Source: Lagopus muta (lineage: Eukaryota; Chordata; Aves; Galliformes; Phasianidae). Taken from it: a stretch of DNA of 64,000 nt. Location: positions 77,510,134 through 77,574,133 of the forward strand of contig NC_064435.1 in the NCBI RefSeq assembly GCF_023343835.1. Reading direction: 5' to 3'. Shown piece by piece: positions 61,896 through 64,000 of this stretch; within the stretch, counting starts at the first letter, position 1, and every line of letters starts with the position of its first letter. Both the position numbers and the translations under genes were made by a program. The notes under the pieces were generated by a model. The model did no database searches, was not told where the DNA came from, and saw only the letters and a list, made by a program, of their open reading frames with translations.

Positions 61896-63719
61896 TCAGT
61901 TTCATCTGTAAATAATTTTTTTCCCCTCAACTGGCAACTAATCTCTTCCTCCTAATGAGATGAGAACTATCTTACCTGAGAACGCACACTGTTGCAATAG
62001 CACTTAGCAATGCACACAGTGATTGTTTAGACATATGACACTAATAAACTTGTATAAAAAAATCTGAGCTGCCTCTTTTGCCTTACTGATTGCCAGACGT
62101 TCCAAATATTTACTAGCCAAGAGCCATAACTCACATAAACTTTCTCCTGAGAGTTTCTATAATACATTAAATACCATGGAAAATATCACATGACATCAAA
62201 AGTTAATTTGCAATACAAAAAAGTAAACTATATTGAAATACATACTCAAAAAGGTATTTATTTAGATCTTCACCTGTATTAGTAGCCATCTTTGTTTCTG
62301 AACGTCCCCAGAGCTATGAAATGTTCACTGCTCTGGTGCAGCGGGATACTGTACAAAGTAATCAAATGGTATTTTAATCAGCTCACATAGTCAAGGAAGG
62401 ATAACAACTGCTGGACCATGGGACTGGAATTGTCTTACTTTTCTGAGATGAATAATGGACTCAAAGATTTACTGACAGAAAAACTGGGAAATGAAGCAGT
62501 GAGCTCTCTGTGAGAATGTGGGAAGCATATCTCTTATTTGGACCAGAAATATTAACTTCAGCTCTTTTAACTGCACCTTCTTCCACTTTCATCAAATGCT
62601 GTCTGCACTCAAAGTGGTGAACACAGACATGCTATTGCTGAAAAGCATTTATTTTAATATTAGTTTTTACCTTTTTCCTCATGCTTTCTCCCAACACACC
62701 TAAAAAAATTACTTGAAATAAACTAGTTATTTCTTCTACGTGGTTCACACAAGTGGGTTTGGTCAGGTATACTTTGACTGAAAAGAAAAATACTGAGTCA
62801 TTTTCATTTTATCCAAGCTGCTTTGTTTGTTTTTAAGCCTCTCATAAAGGAAAAGATGTTAATTCTTTCTTTAAGAAAAATTAATCAGGTTCATAGTGCC
62901 TGATTTACAATGGAAGTTTCAAACAAAAATTCTGAGGTATGAGGTTCTATTTCACAGGAATCTCTCAATAGAAAAATGTTCTCAGATATGAATTTTATCA
63001 CTTACTGAGAAAACAACTTCTTTGAAATCTGACTCTGTTTATGAAAAGAAAAATTTCTTTCCCCAGTGTGTGGGTCATATCTTAAATATTTGACTTCTGT
63101 CTACTTTGTATTAATTCAGAATAAACACAGTGTGCATTACAAATCTTGATTTTTTTAATTTTTTTTCTGCATTCAAAGAGTTCAAAGAAACCACTAAAGA
63201 TTTATGCTCTGGGAGAACAACTTGTTTTTCATCATCTGGCTGCTCAGGTCCCATAAATAAGTTCAGTACTTGACAGAACTTCAGCTTCTAATCTCTGTTG
63301 GCAAAGTAGCATCCAAATAACAAGAAACTATAGGTCTTTGGTATTCTGCAATGAAAAGTTAATTGGTTTATATTAATTTTAAATAAACTGACATGCCAAT
63401 GCTGCAGCAATACTGAAAATTTGCTACAGCAGGGAAGATTTGAAGAGATAGAGGGACATTCAAAATCCACAGCCAGGTTTCAGATTTCCAGAGTAGCTTG
63501 GACTGAGGCTGTGGACACACTTAAAAGCAGTCAAGATTTGTGGCATTATTTTTTTTTTCCAAATTCAATTAAACAAAGCAAGTTTGAAATCTGCTGACAA
63601 GTGCTGAAGGTTGATGATAGTTTTTTTTAATTTTTTTTCATTACAGTTTAAAAATCAGGCCATGAAAAAAGTTTAAATATCAGTGTATAATCAATAGATA
63701 TCAAGATATTATAATCACA
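61896..63719. other. AT-rich stretch, no gene recognised
   Basis: No supported gene or element. Only short T runs (for example 63549-63558) and open frames without domains. Confidence 0.5.
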
Positions 63720-63862
63720 ATAGAATCAAGAGAGGTGGGCAAAATAGACAATGATCACAAAAAGAGAATAGGAGGAAAAGCTTACCCTTTGGCTGAGCTC
63801 ACCACAAAACACCAAGAGAGGTGATCTCCAGAAGAGACCCTTCCCCTCTGGTAGCCAGCTCT

Positions 63863-63870
63863 TAAATAGG
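63863..63870 (-). promoter_or_regulatory. Candidate TATA box
   Basis: CTTAAATA on the plus strand reads TATTTAAG on the minus strand, lying downstream (in that orientation) of the AP-1 and E-box motifs. Transcription would start near 63830-63840. Confidence 0.45.
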
Positions 63871-63908
63871 TCTAGGAGGGCTGGAGCCTGGCTCCACCCC
63901 TTCCGGCA

Positions 63909-63935
63909 GCACAGGTGAATTGCCTTCACCTGTGC
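63909..63935. promoter_or_regulatory. 11-bp perfect inverted repeat carrying two E-boxes
   Basis: GCACAGGTGAA, spacer TTGCC, TTCACCTGTGC. Each arm contains a CAGGTG/CACCTG E-box. A further CAGGTG lies at 63962-63967. Confidence 0.85.
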
Positions 63936-63944
63936 TCCTCTGGC

Positions 63945-63995
63945 TGACTCATGGCTCACCTCAGGTGATCAATCAGAGGTTCAGGCCGTGACTCA
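63945..63995. promoter_or_regulatory. Two TGACTCA (AP-1 type) motifs
   Basis: TGACTCA at 63945-63951 and again at 63989-63995, both the exact AP-1 consensus core, flanking the third E-box. Confidence 0.6.
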
Positions 63996-64000
63996 GTAGT

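Larger units (their letters stand above)
63720..64000 (-). mobile_element. Promoter-like block, probable partial LTR, cut by window edge
   Basis: Read on the minus strand from the window edge: AP-1-type motifs (TGAGTCA), E-boxes, an 11-bp inverted repeat, GC-richer sequence with CTGGAGCCAGGCTCCAG-like symmetry around 63880-63900, then a TATA-like TATTTAAG (63863-63870). This is followed by a transcribed-leader-like region ending in AAAGGGTAAGC, which resembles a splice donor (about 63782-63792). The block is much richer in G+C than the DNA to its left, which changes abruptly to AT-rich around 63720-63780. An ERV LTR is my preferred reading; a host promoter with first exon is the alternative. 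The element continues beyond the window, so its full length and end repeats cannot be judged. Confidence 0.4.

Noticed and set aside
1-64000. tRNA, rRNA and host exons
   Set aside because: Looked for tRNA-like B-box words and recognisable protein domains; nothing other than CR1 ORF2 was found. Very short or fast-evolving exons cannot be excluded by eye.

Overview
The window looks like AT-rich, gene-poor vertebrate DNA from a bird, most likely a galliform. The main evidence is at least fifteen fragments of the CR1 LINE family on both strands. Several end in the short ATTCTATGA / ATTCTGTGA-type 3' repeats typical of avian CR1, and no mammalian-type SINE or L1 was recognised. I found no host protein-coding exon, tRNA, rRNA or CRISPR array that I could support. 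The only recognisable coding sequence is decayed CR1 ORF2 (reverse transcriptase and the region C-terminal to it). The region is best read as intergenic or long-intron sequence.

Layout: 0-6 kb holds one CR1 3' end (558-815), then a cluster of old plus-strand CR1 pieces (4021-6075). A short non-CR1-like segment at 5204-5288 has a close copy at 2989-3095. 6-11.5 kb is AT-rich with no recognised element. A pure (TTCCC)11 tract sits at 11526-11580. A CpG-rich endogenous-retrovirus-type LTR with internal direct repeats lies at about 12131-12967. 13-23 kb is unrecognised AT-rich DNA with homopolymer tracts. The best-preserved CR1 fragment (23180-24052, minus strand) carries a 195-codon open frame. 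24-37 kb has one small CR1 fragment. 37.4-38.4 kb has a 160-bp polypurine tract and a decayed minus-strand CR1. 42.5-43.2 kb holds a second LTR-like block (minus strand). 43.6-46.2 kb is a second CR1 cluster, one member of which is split by about 240 bp of other DNA. 50.6 kb has a compound pentanucleotide microsatellite. 54.4-55.9 kb is the longest CR1 (plus strand, RT core to 3' end), whose catalytic DD pair is replaced by glutamates. 60.4-61.9 kb is a third CR1 cluster. The right edge (about 63.72-64.0 kb) is a promoter-like block on the minus strand with a TATA-like box, two AP-1 motifs and E-boxes, probably part of another LTR.

No genes work together here. The history visible is repeated CR1 insertion and 5' truncation, at least two solo-LTR-like insertions, microsatellite growth, and several small perfect inverted repeats that look like fold-back (template-switch) mutations. 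No convincing new biological system was seen. The most checkable curiosities are the duplicated segment with its fold-back insertion, the LTR repeat architecture, the compound pentanucleotide repeat and the edge promoter-like block.
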